A DNA stretch of 64,000 nt from Macrobrachium rosenbergii (GCF_040412425.1 NC_089749.1:31952313-32016312), one strand, 5' to 3'; numbered from the stretch's first letter, positions 46,760 to 57,672 are shown. Translations and numbers: made by a program. The notes: generated from the letters alone by a model not told the origin.

Positions 46760-48577
46760 CTATTGAGGCTGGGCCTTCGAGGTAGAAGGTTGGCCAACTG
46801 ACGAGACAGGTACAGCCTGGACAACGGTTTGTTGGTGTTGTCTTCTGTGCCTCCTGTATCTCTTTCCTGGCCTGATTTGGGGCCCGGCGGACTCGGGGGC
46901 TTTCCTTTTGAAAGCAGGAATACCCCAGCGGGAGCGCAGACTTTGATTAGCCCTGGTTGCCTCAGCCAGGACATTGCTGACCTCTCCTTCGGGGAAGATA
47001 CTAGCACCCCAGAAGGAGTTTTTCATGAGCTTGTTAGGCTCATGTCTTATGGTAGCGCCTGCGAAGATGTATTTACGGCAGTTCATCCGCGCTACCATGA
47101 AGTCAAACAGGTCCGACTGAAATCCTGCTAACAGAGACTTTGTCAGGACCTGGAAGTGTGTCTCCTCGGAGTACATAACTGCCGTGGATTCCGCCAGGCA
47201 CAGGGAGTTCAGTGATCGGCTCAGCCGACACCTAGCCTCAAACTCTGCTTTCAAGAGGGCTTCTGGCAGTTTGGGAAGCTGCTCACTGAATAAGGTGGAT
47301 GCACAATCTGGGTCGAGCTTACCCGATGTAAAAGTGGCAGGGGCATCCTTCCAGAAATCATCGTCTCCGGGGAAGATCAGAGAGGTGGGATCAGTCTCCT
47401 GGAGCTGAGGCGACGGCTTACCCTCCGTGCATGCTTGGGCGGTCGCAAGAGCCACCTTAGTCATGCAAGGGGTTGGGATTTTATCCCCCAACGAGAACAT
47501 CGTGAAGTTGCCCTTGAAGGGGTCAACCGTGTTCTCCGCCTGCCACTCATTAAATGTGCGCAGCAATGCAGACTGCGCCTGGTCCCTTGGGAAGATAACT
47601 GTCTCCTTCGGGACCTTATCCGTCCGTACCCAAGCTTCCTCCGTCAACCTGGCGAAGCCTGGGTAGGGGGGCAGCAGGCCAGGAGGAAAGAATTCCAACT
47701 CCTGAAGCCTGCGTGTGCCTAGACCCTCGATCGTCAGGGTATCTTCATGCCGGGGAGCATGAAGGGCCAAACGCCAGGGATTTCCCTTGTCAAATGGAGG
47801 GAGGGCGGAGGCATCCGGAATGGGGTAATGTACCGCCGAACCACCGGAGCTCATGAACCCGGAGAGCATACTCTCCTGGCTCTGCAACCTCTCCGTAAGC
47901 TTGTTAAGCTTAGCATCCAACTCCAAGGTAAACTTCTGCAGAAGTATACCGGCAAACTCCTCCGGGTCAAAGGCAGGTTGGCGAGGAGGGCTAGCCTTAG
48001 CTGCCCTCGAACTCGCTCCCTTAGCAGAGGGAGTGGCCTTGAGTTTGGAAGCCACCGGACTAGTATCCCGTGGCTTCACCGGAGGGAAAGGGGTTGCTTT
48101 ACGGGAGGTCGTGGACTTATAGCCCTTCGCCTTGCAAGACTTCTTCAACTTGGGGACAGCGGATTGCGCCCTGTCCTCCAAGTAAGAAGATTTTTGAAAG
48201 CCCTGAAAAGAAGAAGCGGTGGATGAAGGAGAATAAAAAAGGGAGCCCGCCCCCACTGCCTCACTTACCTCCCTACCTACCTCCTGGTCTTGTTCGGTGT
48301 TCATTGGTTCCAGGTCGAGGTTTATGGCCGCCACTTCCTCCGACACCTCCACGTACAAATTTTCGTCCTGGGGAGGCTGGGTTTCTACCCGGGTCTGCTC
48401 GATGACAGGAGCAGCGACTTCAGGTGGAACAGCCGCTGAGATCCGGGCACCGGGGTAAAGCAGGTTCCAGATGTTCTCATCCAGAACGTACGGCTTCCCC
48501 GACGGAACGTTCCTGCCATAACCAGCCACCCAGGCTCGAAGGGAACCCAAGGCGTTGTTGCGGGAAGCTTGGTCGGC
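46760..48577 (-). CDS. DIRS-A gag, main exon
   Basis: Frame of about 600 residues. The open-frame start near 48550 is a TTG, not an ATG; the frame is open further upstream to a CTTCCAG acceptor (AG at 48579-48578), so the protein is taken to be spliced from exon 48711-48873 in phase 0. It begins ADQASRNNALGSLRAWVAGYGRNVPSG (first 20: ADQASRNNALGSLRAWVAGY). A Lys/Ser/Pro-rich middle (residues 130-200) and a conserved C-terminal half (EFFPPGLLPPYPGFARL, GDKIPTPCMTKVALATAQ, SRSLNSLCLAESTAVMYSEE) follow. The basic tail KRYRRHRRQHQQ may bind nucleic acid. No enzymatic motif. It would form the element's particle or RNA-binding protein (inference). Confidence 0.75.
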   Translation of the reverse strand, partial: ADQASRNNALGSLRAWVAGYGRNVPSGKPYVLDENIWNLLYPGARISAAVPPEVAAPVIEQTRVETQPPQDENLYVEVSEEVAAINLDLEPMNTEQDQEVGREVSEAVGAGSLFYSPSSTASSFQGFQKSSYLEDRAQSAVPKLKKSCKAKGYKSTTSRKATPFPPVKPRDTSPVASKLKATPSAKGASSRAAKASPPRQPAFDPEEFAGILLQKFTLELDAKLNKLTERLQSQESMLSGFMSSGGSAVHYPIPDASALPPFDKGNPWRLALHAPRHEDTLTIEGLGTRRLQELEFFPPGLLPPYPGFARLTEEAWVRTDKVPKETVIFPRDQAQSALLRTFNEWQAENTVDPFKGNFTMFSLGDKIPTPCMTKVALATAQACTEGKPSPQLQETDPTSLIFPGDDDFWKDAPATFTSGKLDPDCASTLFSEQLPKLPEALLKAEFEARCRLSRSLNSLCLAESTAVMYSEETHFQVLTKSLLAGFQSDLFDFMVARMNCRKYIFAGATIRHEPNKLMKNSFWGASIFPEGEVSNVLAEATRANQSLRSRWGIPAFKRKAPESAGPQIRPGKRYRRHRRQHQQTVVQAVPVSSVGQPSTSKAQPQ

Positions 48578-48710
48578 CTGGAAGAGAGCAGGGACTTAAT
48601 AACCTAGCGCTCGGTGAAGAGATGTATATAAGCAATATATCAAGAACATAACGCATTCTTGAAACAATTGAGGCAACCAGGTAAACTAAAGGCAGTAACT
48701 ATAGGCTTAC

Positions 48711-48873
48711 CGACTCGTCCTGGACACGCTCAGACAGAGCGAAGCAAACCTCACAACCGTCCGGGTGCCATACGATGAGATTGTCGATCCGCACTGCACA
48801 GCCCGAATGAGAACGGCAGACAACGTGCCCATAGGGCTGGTGCAGTGCACCTGGGCTCCTCACAACATACTGT
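48711..48873 (-). CDS. DIRS-A gag, upstream exon with Cys/His residues
   Basis: Minus-strand exon between a CTTACAG acceptor (AG at 48875-48874) and a GAGTCG|GTAAGCC donor (GT at 48710-48709). It encodes QYVVRSPGALHQPYGHVVCR, SHSGCAVRIDNLIVWHPDGC and EVCFALSERVQDES, ending on a codon boundary and joining in phase with 48577. The C-x3-H-x2-C then H-x3-C-x2-C spacing looks metal-binding. The intron would be 131 bases (48578-48708). It is too short to show as a long open frame and in-phase splicing is the main support. A further 5' exon carrying the start codon is expected upstream. Confidence 0.55.
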
Positions 48874-48879
48874 CTGTAA

Positions 48880-49350
48880 GTGGGAGAAGGTATATGAACA
48901 CACTAATTTAAGGCGCGCCGGAGCAGAACCGGCGGAGATAGGGGCCTTAAACAACAGCAGGTAATGGAGCATGCTAATTAATTTATACCGAACCCGCCGG
49001 AGCATTCCGGCGGGACGATAAATCAAGAGCAAAACATGACACACACTAAATTAAGGAGCGCCGGAGATAGTTCGACGGAGCCGGACCTCAACCTAGGATC
49101 ATGCAACTCTTAATTATAAAATCAACTTAAAGTCTAATTACTGCCGGAGTCCGGCAGCAAGTATTAATTTATATCGGGCCCGCCGGAGCATTCCGGCAGG
49201 ACGATAAACCAGAGCAAAACATGACACACATTAAATCAAGGAACTCCAGAGATAGTTCGACGGAGTAGGACCTTAACTTAGGATCATGCAACTCTTAATT
49301 GTAAAATCAACTTAAAGTATAATTACTACCAGAGACCGGTAGTAAGTAAA
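48880..49350. repeat. About 192-base tandem repeat in DIRS-A 5' region
   Basis: Two full units and part of a third: CGCCGGAGCATTCCGGCGGG near 48994 and its near copy near 49187, with AACATGACACACACTAAAT and GATCATGCAACTCTTAATT in each. The units contain small GC-rich palindromes (CGCCGGAGCATTCCGGCG, TGCCGGAGTCCGGCA). Confidence 0.8.
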
Positions 49351-50867
49351 TGGTTAACAACATAGGATAGCAGTACACTGCTGGTCAAAGTGCTCTGGCG
49401 CAGACCCCTCCAAGATCCCGTGCCTCCGTCACTCGGTTACAGCGGGGAGGGCAGGGTAAATCATTACCTCCAGTTAGTATACAGCTAGAGAACTAGGTGT
49501 GACTAAGGCCAACCTACTGAAAACCAGAACCACCAGAGTGGTAACAGGTAAGAAGGCAACGGGAGGGCCGGGGATGGCGGAGCGGAACCAGCTAGGAAAT
49601 GTTTGAACCCTGAGGGTGATCGAAGTTCAGCCCGACCCAGAGGAGAGCGAACCAACGAAACACTAGCCGAGCAGTTGACACCAGAACGGAGGCCAGGAGG
49701 GTGGGTGACTCTCAACTGGGAACCGGACTAGTCCCCCACGGGGTGACGATCGAAGAGACCGACGTCCCACACGCGGGGAGATGACACACTACTGGCAAAG
49801 TCAGGGAGGCAGTACTTAGAATGGTGGAATCGAGAGTTATGTTCAAGTGGACGGGGGACCCGCTTTACACTGACTAAAACTCCCCACGGGGCATCGACAC
49901 AGACGTATCGACTTCCTGCGCGCAGGGAGACTCATGACACTCACCAAAAGTACTGGGGGAGGATAGGACAACAGCACTAGTCTATAGCAACGCCAAACTC
50001 TCATCCTCCTCTGAAGGCACAGCCCAGACAGTAAAAGGGAGGAGAGAGAGGAGAGGAAGAGGGGTGGAAGGGAGAGAAATTCCCGCAACGTAGTCCAACC
50101 AACAACCGACCCATAGGGTAGAAGGGCAATGCATAAAGATCCCCCGTTTTATTTTTCCTTCTCTCCCTCATTAGAGGGAGGAGGGGATGGGGGGCTTCAG
50201 ATGCCCTAGCGAACCCGAAAACAGGCGGTAAGGCAGATGGAACAACAAACAGGAACTCCCTCGACCAGCCTACCCCTCCCTCCCCCGCTCAAGCGACACA
50301 GTCGGGAGAGATGGGAGCTAAGACAATGCCAAAGCCTAACCTGAATAGCCTAAACCACCGATTGGAGCGAGAGGGCTAGGCTAGGATCAATTTCTGATAA
50401 GTACCGCTAAGGTTAACCAATAACTACATAAGTACACGTAATATGATCGAATATACAAAAATATAAGAACTTGTGCTAAGCGTATAGCCTAACCAAGCGA
50501 GGCGAGCAGGAGGTAGGCAGCCAACTGGCTGCACCTGACGCCGAGCCCGGACCACAATAAATCCGAATTATCCATGTCATCCATTACACTACAAATCAGA
50601 GAAGCTGACAAAAGAAAGCACCACCTTGGAGAGGGAATCTATCCGCGCGAGAGCCTGGTATCAGCTATGAATTAACTGTAAGAACCAAGATAGGGAGAGA
50701 AAGCCTCCGTGAGGAATGACGCTAATCAAGGTACCAGGAACCGCCCGACATAGATAAACACCTCCAAAAGGAACTTCTTGAAGGGGAATTACGAAACATG
50801 AGTAAAATTGTAAACAACCGAGAGAAACCCCTGCAGAAACAAGCTGTAAGGGTGTACCTCAAGGTCA
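49351..50867. other. DIRS-A 5' non-coding leader
   Basis: GC-richer than the flanks, continuous with the element, with no long conserved frame. Likely leader or promoter sequence and possibly more 5' gag exons; none could be fixed. Confidence 0.4.
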
Positions 50868-51263
50868 TCATGGCAGAGGCGGCGAACGCCATTCACGGAA
50901 AATTGGGACAAAAGCCAGCACAAGAAAAAGACCTTCTAGAAGGAAAAACGTGCTAGTATGGAATAAGTACAGATAGCGCTGGGGTCGTCGGTTGGCGGGC
51001 AGGTGAGTGCGGGCGTTAGATCGGCTCCTCACGTTCCGGGGTTTTGTCATTGGGATGTCTACAGAGTGCAGTCCTGTGGCAGTGACAACAATCACTCACC
51101 CTTATCTATACCGACACCTATTTCATAATAGATGTTCGATCTGGGGGTAGTAACTCCAGCATTTCCTGATAGCTTTTTTCTCTGGTATATTTAGCAATAT
51201 CTATACCTAGAAATTCGTGCTTAATAGGAATTTCACTGGCTGACACAGGGACGAGCTCAGAAA
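50868..51263 (-). repeat. DIRS-A right inverted terminal repeat
   Basis: Reverse complement of the left repeat (43152-42904 and 41323-41285), uninterrupted. Its outer end ACGAGCTCAGAAA is followed by TAATAAAC, consistent with insertion into the AAT-rich tail seen at 41150-41236. Confidence 0.9.
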
Positions 51264-51426
51264 TAATAAACTGAAAGAACATACCTCGAAGAAGTCTGAA
51301 CAAAATTCAATGAAATTTTCACAGCTTATAGTATAACTATATATCTTTGGTCTCATGTAAGGAAACTGTTTTCAACGGCAACTTTGTTTCTGTATGTTAT
51401 TTATGGAAAATATGTTTTTTTCAATA

Positions 51427-52861
51427 TAGGTTGACCATCATTAATTCGGCAATCAGTAGTCCGGAACAATCAGTAATCCGGCACAAATTTCGGCTAGAGT
51501 AATTTCTAATGTTTCCCCACTAATTTTCAAATTTCCTGGGTCGCTGCGCTAACTCATTCGCCGGCCTTCGATTTGGTGGCGCAGTGTGCTGCATCAACAA
51601 ACTGGTAGCCTGGCCTACATTATACTGAACTCTATTCACATATTAACAGTATTATACAAACATCAACATAACGAATGTGCATCTTTTTCATGGACCATCA
51701 ATGTTTTGTTTTGGGAATCGATATCGCAGTATTTATTTCGCCACATTTAACTAAGTTCAAAGTGCTTTTCTTGCTTCTAGTTAGCGTAAATGAATATGGA
51801 TACTTTATTTATTTTGGACATGGATATTTTTCGTTATACGAAGTGTTTTCAAGTTGAAATATAACTTAAATACGTCTTGTTGTGAAATTAATTTAGCTAT
51901 TTTCTCCGTTAATATATGACATTCGCGGGAACCACGGCTGGCCGTTCTGGGGGCATGTTTGGTTTTGTGTAAAAAAAAAATCAAGATTCAGTTCGCTATT
52001 TTCTCTTGATTTCATCATAATACAAGCTTTACGTATTTATCTTTTATCGGCGTGAAAACGGTAATAATTTGTATTCTTTCATGCCTGGTAGTTTTGATTA
52101 AAATACATTCTCTTCAGTTTTATTTATGGTCGAGTTTCATCCATGTTGCCGATGCACGATAATTTATAGTCATTAGCAGCTTGAACATTGTTTTCTCAGC
52201 TTCAGCTACAACTTACAGCTTTAAGTTACTTTAGCTGCCGATCTTTTCTCCAAAGCGAATAAGGGTAGTGTAAAAAATATATCAGTCCTATTGTACAGTA
52301 CTTAACGTTATTTGTAACATAACTACAGTAATTGTGTATTACCGTACGATGGTTGAAATACAAGCAAAACAGTTCTTATCCGATACCATTATTAGCAAAA
52401 CAACAGTTTCCCATTCGATTGTTTATGGCTGTACGCATTTACGCAAGAGTATAACGTTACTCACAATACTTTTATCATTCTCTTTTACTTTTTTAACTAG
52501 CAGATGGAATAAAGAGATGGAGGAAAAAAGTTTTTCTATTGTAAGTTGGTCTCTCTCGCTGCCTGATTGTACCTGCTGCCCATTTGAAATCTAAAAATAC
52601 TTCCTAAATATTTTTCGATCGGTATTAATTGCTAACCCCATCGTGAAACTTAAAATATCGTAAGTCGAATTATCGTAACTCGAGCACTACCTGTATTTGA
52701 TAATTGTCTTTTCTTTATTAACCAACTTTTACTGATTTATGGGATATTTTAATTTTATGATGAGGTGCTTAGCTACTGGGTTTCGTGTATCCTAGCCTAA
52801 TAAATGGCTAATCCGGCACCCTCCAGGTCCCAATGATGCCGGATTAGTGATGGTCAACCTG
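51427..52861. mobile_element. Tigger/pogo-like non-autonomous element
   Basis: TA at 51425-51426 and 52862-52863. The left end is TAGGTTGACCATCATTAATT; the right end, reverse-complemented, is CAGGTTGACCATCACTAATC, with a shared CCGGCA block further in. Length 1435. No transposase frame is recognisable. At 52620-52695 it holds the end of another TA-type element (CTCGAGCACTACCTG then TA), whose partner end was not found. Confidence 0.8.
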
Positions 52862-52863
52862 TA

Positions 52864-53234
52864 TTAAAATTTATAAACTTGAATTTAGTAATTTCCTTAC
52901 ACATGTACTTTCAGTATTAGCTGTTTAATAAGCGGTAAAAATTTGAAGCAAATCCCTTCAATCATAAGGTGGCAAAAGCTCACCTACCTTATAATGGGGC
53001 CTTATGGTATTGGTGATCACCTTCATTCTTCAGACATATGCAGTAGCTCTTCATACCTACTGTTCTATACTAGGCGGCCCCCAACCCCCAGGTATTTATG
53101 ACCCTACGAGGCCCTTGTCTACTAACAGTTTGCTTTACATGGTAAGGAGGAGAGATGTTTTTATTCAGAATAGAATTGACTTAACTGGCTCTGTAAAACA
53201 TGCTCCTTAGCCAGCCAGAACAGTCTCGGCATTA
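52864..53234. other. Intron sequence without recognised features
   Basis: No repeats or coding signals recognised. Confidence 0.45.
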
Positions 53235-53488
53235 CAGACAGTCCGCGGTTATTGGCGGGGGTTCTGTTCCCGACAGCGTGACAGTGAGTGAAAATCAGCG
53301 ATAACTGAAAACCTGCGACAATAGTGCCGATCCCTGGTTATCAGCACTGATATCCGGTTATTGGTGCGGATAACCGGGGATCGGCGCTGATAACCGGGGA
53401 TTGGCGCATATAGGCACCGAAAATCCAGTTACCGTCGTCGCTAGACAAACGCCGTTAAATTGGATTGCCGACAACTGGAGACTGCCTG
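53235..53488. mobile_element. Small MITE with GC-rich internal repeats
   Basis: 254 bases. The left end is CAGACAGTCCGCGGTTATTG; the right end, reverse-complemented, is CAGGCAGTCTCCAGTTGTCG. Flanks are TA on the left and TG (decayed TA) on the right. The inside has degenerate repeats of GATAACCGGGGATCGGCGC. Much more GC-rich than the surroundings. Confidence 0.7.
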
Positions 53489-53664
53489 TGCAGTATTTGC
53501 ATTCTTGTTAGCTTTATAACCTGAATTGTAATATGTCTTAGAAAAGCACTGCACTTTCAAATGACCTAGTAACTTTTGCTTTTAATTGTATAATCACTAA
53601 GTACAGCTGTCATGCTTGTCTATTCAAAGAAATATTCCCTTTAGAATTAAATCTATAGCATTAC

Positions 53665-53779
53665 CTGACACTTGATCTTCATCATCAGAAAACCCTGAGC
53701 TCTCCTGGAAATTACACATGCATATAGAGCATGTCTCATCAGGTGGCTGCAAAATACTTTGGGTATACTTCCGCATCAG
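53665..53779 (-). CDS. Deltex E3 ubiquitin ligase, first RING exon
   Basis: Internal exon of the minus-strand Deltex gene, 115 bases. It follows a TTTTACAG acceptor (AG at 53781-53780) and ends at GTCAG|GTAATG (GT at 53664-53663). It encodes LMRKYTQSILQPPDETCSIC, MCNFQESSGFSDDEDQVS and the first base of a glycine codon completed by exon 27860-28088. The KYxxxL...PPDExCxICM pattern is the usual start of the Deltex RING finger, giving the first two metal ligands; the remaining ligands are in the next exon, 25.6 kb away. It lacks its own start and must be spliced to upstream exons encoding the WWE and proline-rich parts of the family, which were not found with confidence. Confidence 0.9.
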
Positions 53780-54599
53780 CTGTAAAACATAAAGAAGCCA
53801 TGCTGTAAATTTTACAATTGACTTTCATCTTGTATATTACCCTTCATCTGAAGCACTTTAGAAAATATTTATTGCGATTTCTCAAAATACAACCTTTGAA
53901 AACTGAAATACAACTCAATTTAGAGTACTGTACAGATTTGTTTCATTAAAACAGAAAATGTAAATAAAATCCTACATTTATATAACAAAGCATACACAAA
54001 CAATTACTGTATAAAGGAACAATCCTGATATGGAAATTCAATGTTTTTAAAATTTGGCAGAATATCTGATGACAACACAATGTTTTTTATTATAAGGGAG
54101 AGGTTATTATTATTGTTTTTGCAATACAAAATATATAATTGAAAATTTAAGTTCACATAAAAAAAGTTATCAATGTTTATTACAAAAACAGATTACAAGT
54201 TGAAAACATCAAGAGCTAAACTAACCATCTAAAATATACTAAATTTTAAACATACAATGTTTTTTCCAAAATACACAAACAGATGTTCCTTAAGTTGGGT
54301 AAAAAGATACAGTAGTTTCTATCAGCTGATAGGTGAAGCGTAGGGAAAATCCCAACATACAGAACTGTCAGGCCCACTTTTCTGTTGACAGCATGGACAA
54401 ATGCAATGTGGTTAAAGGTAGGAATATATTACAAAGTCTAGTGAATGTATAACTAAGAATATATTTTTAAAAATTCATAATTCTTCCTACTGGAATACAA
54501 ATCCTTTTATTTATTCATGAAACATACTCATGAAGTGCAAGTTTCTGTCTTCAGAAACTAACTGACAAAGTTCCATAAACTAAAAAATGACATTTTTAT
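53780..54599. other. Intron sequence without recognised features
   Basis: AT-rich; no coding or repeat structure recognised. Confidence 0.45.
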
Positions 54600-55219
54600 A
54601 ATAAAATAAGGCTTTATATATACTTAGCAAGTAGTTGCATTGCTATTGGCTCCTACTTTTCATGGCAGCTTAAGTTTTAAATTTCATGGTAGAGCTCTAG
54701 TGTTTTGGTATAGGTGACCAACCCCACCCACTTTCAGGGAAGAATAGGTACAATCGGGCTCAAGAGCTCCATTCGTTCATGATCTACATCCATGAGAGGT
54801 GAGGAGGGAGGGCTCTGATCATGTAATTACTTGGTATGTATATATAAAACCTTATTTTCTTATAAAAATGTCATTTTTATGTAAGTAATTTACCAAGTAA
54901 TTACACTGCTGAATCCCACATAGAAGGGAGCTGGGATACATGGACACTAACTACTCAGAATCACTCAGTAATGGAGATGCTTGTTGTAACCTTACCTGGT
55001 GAGGTAGCTACAGCAGACGGGTACTGCCTCTGGTAGGTACTCATCATCAACCTGTAGTGGCGCAGCAGTAAAGCTGAGGGTTGACTCTAGTGGGTGCCTT
55101 GCCGCCAAGGAGTGTTTTAGTGGTTGCTAAGGCATCATAACAAACAAAGATACTGTACACCCTTGCCCTGGGCATAGTACAAGAAAAATCGACCAAATAA
55201 TCTCGTTACCAACACATCA

Positions 55220-55948
55220 CATAAAAACAAAACCAAACCCAACCATTAAAACCAACGACTGGTGGGTACTCCAGGTACACAGTACCCCCAGGCTTTCCAT
55301 AACTCGATCACCTAATACCAAGGCAAGGAGATAGTGAAATAGAGGATACACTCCTACCCTTCCTCCCCAAGTACTAAGCCAGCCACAGAGAAAGGACATA
55401 ATGTCGCATAGGTAATGAGAGGCAAAACTAGATCTACACTTCCAATACACAGTTTGAAGTATAGTTGAGGGCAACAAATTAAGTTTACATGCCAATGAAG
55501 TGGCGACTGAATACCCCGCTGTGATTCAGAGATTACTTCTCTAAGAAAGATGGACAGTGTGTTCTTGGACATGGAACGAGAAGGGTTCTTTACAGCGCAC
55601 CAGAGGTTACAAGGATCCTCTGATGTTCTTAGCCCTTTCAAGGTAACACTTTTAAAACTCTGACCAGACAGAGAACTCTCTCCTGGTCTGTCGGGCCAAG
55701 GATACTTGTTAAGTTCTTGACAGAGAATGAACGGGGCCAGGGATTGGATGGGGTTTCATTCTTTGCAAGGAACCTAAGAATAAACATGCATACATGGTTC
55801 TATAACCGTTAATAGTTGAAGTTGTTGAACCTCGTGAAGACTTCAGGAAGATTAAAAAGTCAGCTATTTGCGCTAGAGTGGTTTCAGAAGACAAGATACC
55901 ACGCCTTCGACACCAGTTGCAGAAAACTGACCATTTAGCCTGATACAC
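55220..55948 (-). pseudogene. DIRS-C tyrosine recombinase remains
   Basis: Frame 55709-55948 gives the N-terminal core-binding part (AKWSVFCNWCRRRGILSSET, FLIFLKSSRGSTTSTINGYR). Frame 55354-55641 has KNTLSIFLREVISESQRG, which precedes the catalytic HxxR box. After a frameshift, 55217-55495 continues with SLACKLNLL-type sequence, VYWKCRSSFASHYLCDIM, where the final Tyr context SHYL is kept. The segment with the first catalytic arginine is missing between 55641 and 55709. Inactive. Confidence 0.7.
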
Positions 55949-56416
55949 ATTGGATGAGGATTCTCACTTACAGTTGGCAACAGCTCTTGCGGCTGCTTTT
56001 GAAAATCCTTTCACTCTGACAAGCTTCCTGACAGTCTGAAGCCTGTCAGAACGAGAATAGATAAACCTTGATGAAAGCGGAGGAAATGGGGCTGCTTGAG
56101 AAGATTTCAACAATGTGGTAGGAGTCTTGGGAAATCCACCAACATTGAGAGAAGGCCCAGAAACCATTCCCTCTGTGGCCAAAAAGGGGCCACAAGCGTC
56201 ATCAAGGAGTTGCTGTGCGACTGAAACTTGTTGATGACTTCCCTCACCATGCTGAAAGGAGGGAAGGTGTACATGTCCAGGTTGGACCAGTCCTGGAGCA
56301 TTGCATCTGTTGACCATGCCAGAGGGTCCAGAACTGGCAAGCAATACTGGGAAAGTTGGTGATTTCTCAACATCGCAAACAGGCCTATTGACAGCTTTCC
56401 CCACCGTTTCCACAGA

Positions 56417-57036
56417 TCAGTGCAAACCTGCGGATTCAGTGTCCATTCCGTCAGTAGGACCTGTTTGTGGCAACTCAACTCGTCCGCAAGGAGGACATTC
56501 ATTTTGACCTGAATGAAGCTGGTGATGATTCCGGTGCAGTTGTTCTGGGCCCAAATGAGATCTTTGGCCGCTTGACAAAGAGACGACGCGTGCATGCCTC
56601 CCTGATTCTTTATATAGGCTAACACTGTCATGTTGTCTGAGTTGATTGTGACCGTTTTGTCGTATGTCACTGAAGCAAAGTGTCAGAAATCCAGATGTAC
56701 TGCTTTCAGCTCCCTCACATTTATGTGGAGCTTCCTTTCTTCTTGCGACCACTTTCCTGCAACTCCTGAATCTTGCAGATGCCGCCCCCATCCCAGCTCT
56801 GAGAATAAGGTTAGGCTTGGGTTCAACGGATGTAATGATTTCCCGAATGAGAATCTCCCTTCTCTGAGCCACCACCAGAGGTCCTCCTTGATCTCAGGAG
56901 TGATGGAGAAGACAAAGGAGTCTGGGAACATCTTCCTATGCCAGCTGGCCTTTAGGAAGAACTGAAGGTGTCTTGTGTGAAGTCTCCCTACAGGCACTAA
57001 CTTCTCTGTGGACAAGAGGGTGCCCAGGAGGCTCAT
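56417..57036 (-). pseudogene. DIRS-C RNase H remains
   Basis: Frame 56683-57036 ends with LFSELGWGRHLQDSGVAGKW and HINVRELKAVHLDF, the first half of RNase H (the aspartate before the GWG block reads Glu). Frame 56107-56670 continues with VTINSDNMTVLAYIKNQGGM (SDNMT box with an acidic residue) and VLLADELSC (ADxLS box). Together they cover the RNase H fold, across a frameshift near 56680. The following ALAWSTDAMLQDWSNLD-type sequence is the LFPP-type block of pol. Confidence 0.8.
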
Positions 57037-57106
57037 CCACTCTCTGGCTAAGCAGGAAGGGAGAGCAAGGAATTTCTGAACTGTTAGAAGGCAGGATTGG
57101 ATTCTT

Positions 57107-57672
57107 CTATAACGGAAAAGCCCAAAAACTCAGAAAGTCGATCATCCGCAAACAGACGATCAACCGAGTCAGGACTAACTGCAACTTGGGAAAGTTGACT
57201 AGAATGTCCAGATCCTGGGTGAGGACGAGTAACTTCTGTAAGTCCTCTGTGCAGCGAGTTCTTGAAGGAGAATGTAGGAGCCAGTAGTCGAGATAAAAGC
57301 ATACGTTGAAGCCCATCAGATGTAGCCACTTCGCTAATGGGGCAAGAACCCTGGTGAAGACCTGTGGGGCTGTGGAAAGCCGAAATAAAGGGCCCGAAAC
57401 TGGTAGACCCTGCCCTGGAATAAGAACCTCAAGTACTTCCTGGATTCCGGGTGGACTGGATTGTGAAAGTATGCATCCTCCATGTCTATTGTCAACATCC
57501 AATCCCCTTGATGGATGGAGGACAGTACTGAATGATTGGTTTCCATCCTGAATTTTGTTGTTTTGACGAAGAAATGCAGGGCACTTACGTCCAGGACAGT
57601 TCTCCAACCTCCTGATGACTTGGGTACGACTAAAAGGTAGTTGTAAAACCCCTTAGAGTTTACATCCTCCAC
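57107..57672 (-). pseudogene. DIRS-C reverse transcriptase remains
   Basis: Two frames overlap with a shift. Frame 57334-57672 has SGGWRTVLDVSALHFFV and MLTIDMEDAYFHNPVHPESR (first catalytic Asp, DMEDAYFH). Frame 57107-57607 has CFYLDYWLLHSPSRTRCTED, where the catalytic YxDD box reads YLDY, so the second aspartate is lost. With the frameshift near 57400 this RT is inactive. The N-terminal block upstream is in 57676-58011. Confidence 0.85.

Larger units (their letters stand above)
41236..51263 (-). mobile_element. DIRS-like retrotransposon DIRS-A, near full length
   Basis: Canonical DIRS architecture on the minus strand. Inverted terminal repeats: the left copy is 41285-41323 plus 42904-43152 (split by insertion E3), the right copy 50868-51240. 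An internal complementary region at 43213-43310 is complementary to the left outer end (41238-41300) followed directly by the complement of the right outer end (51228-51262), the arrangement needed for a circular intermediate. Coding order: gag exons (48873-48711, 48577-46760), RT/RNase H (46683-45298) and tyrosine recombinase (45174-43750). GC content is visibly higher than in the surroundings. Without the 1.58-kb insertion it is about 8.4 kb. Confidence 0.85.

Noticed and set aside
46829..48405. Plus-strand frames opposite the DIRS-A gag (for example 47747-48226)
   Set aside because: Antisense shadows in the GC-richer gag; no domain and no element counterpart.
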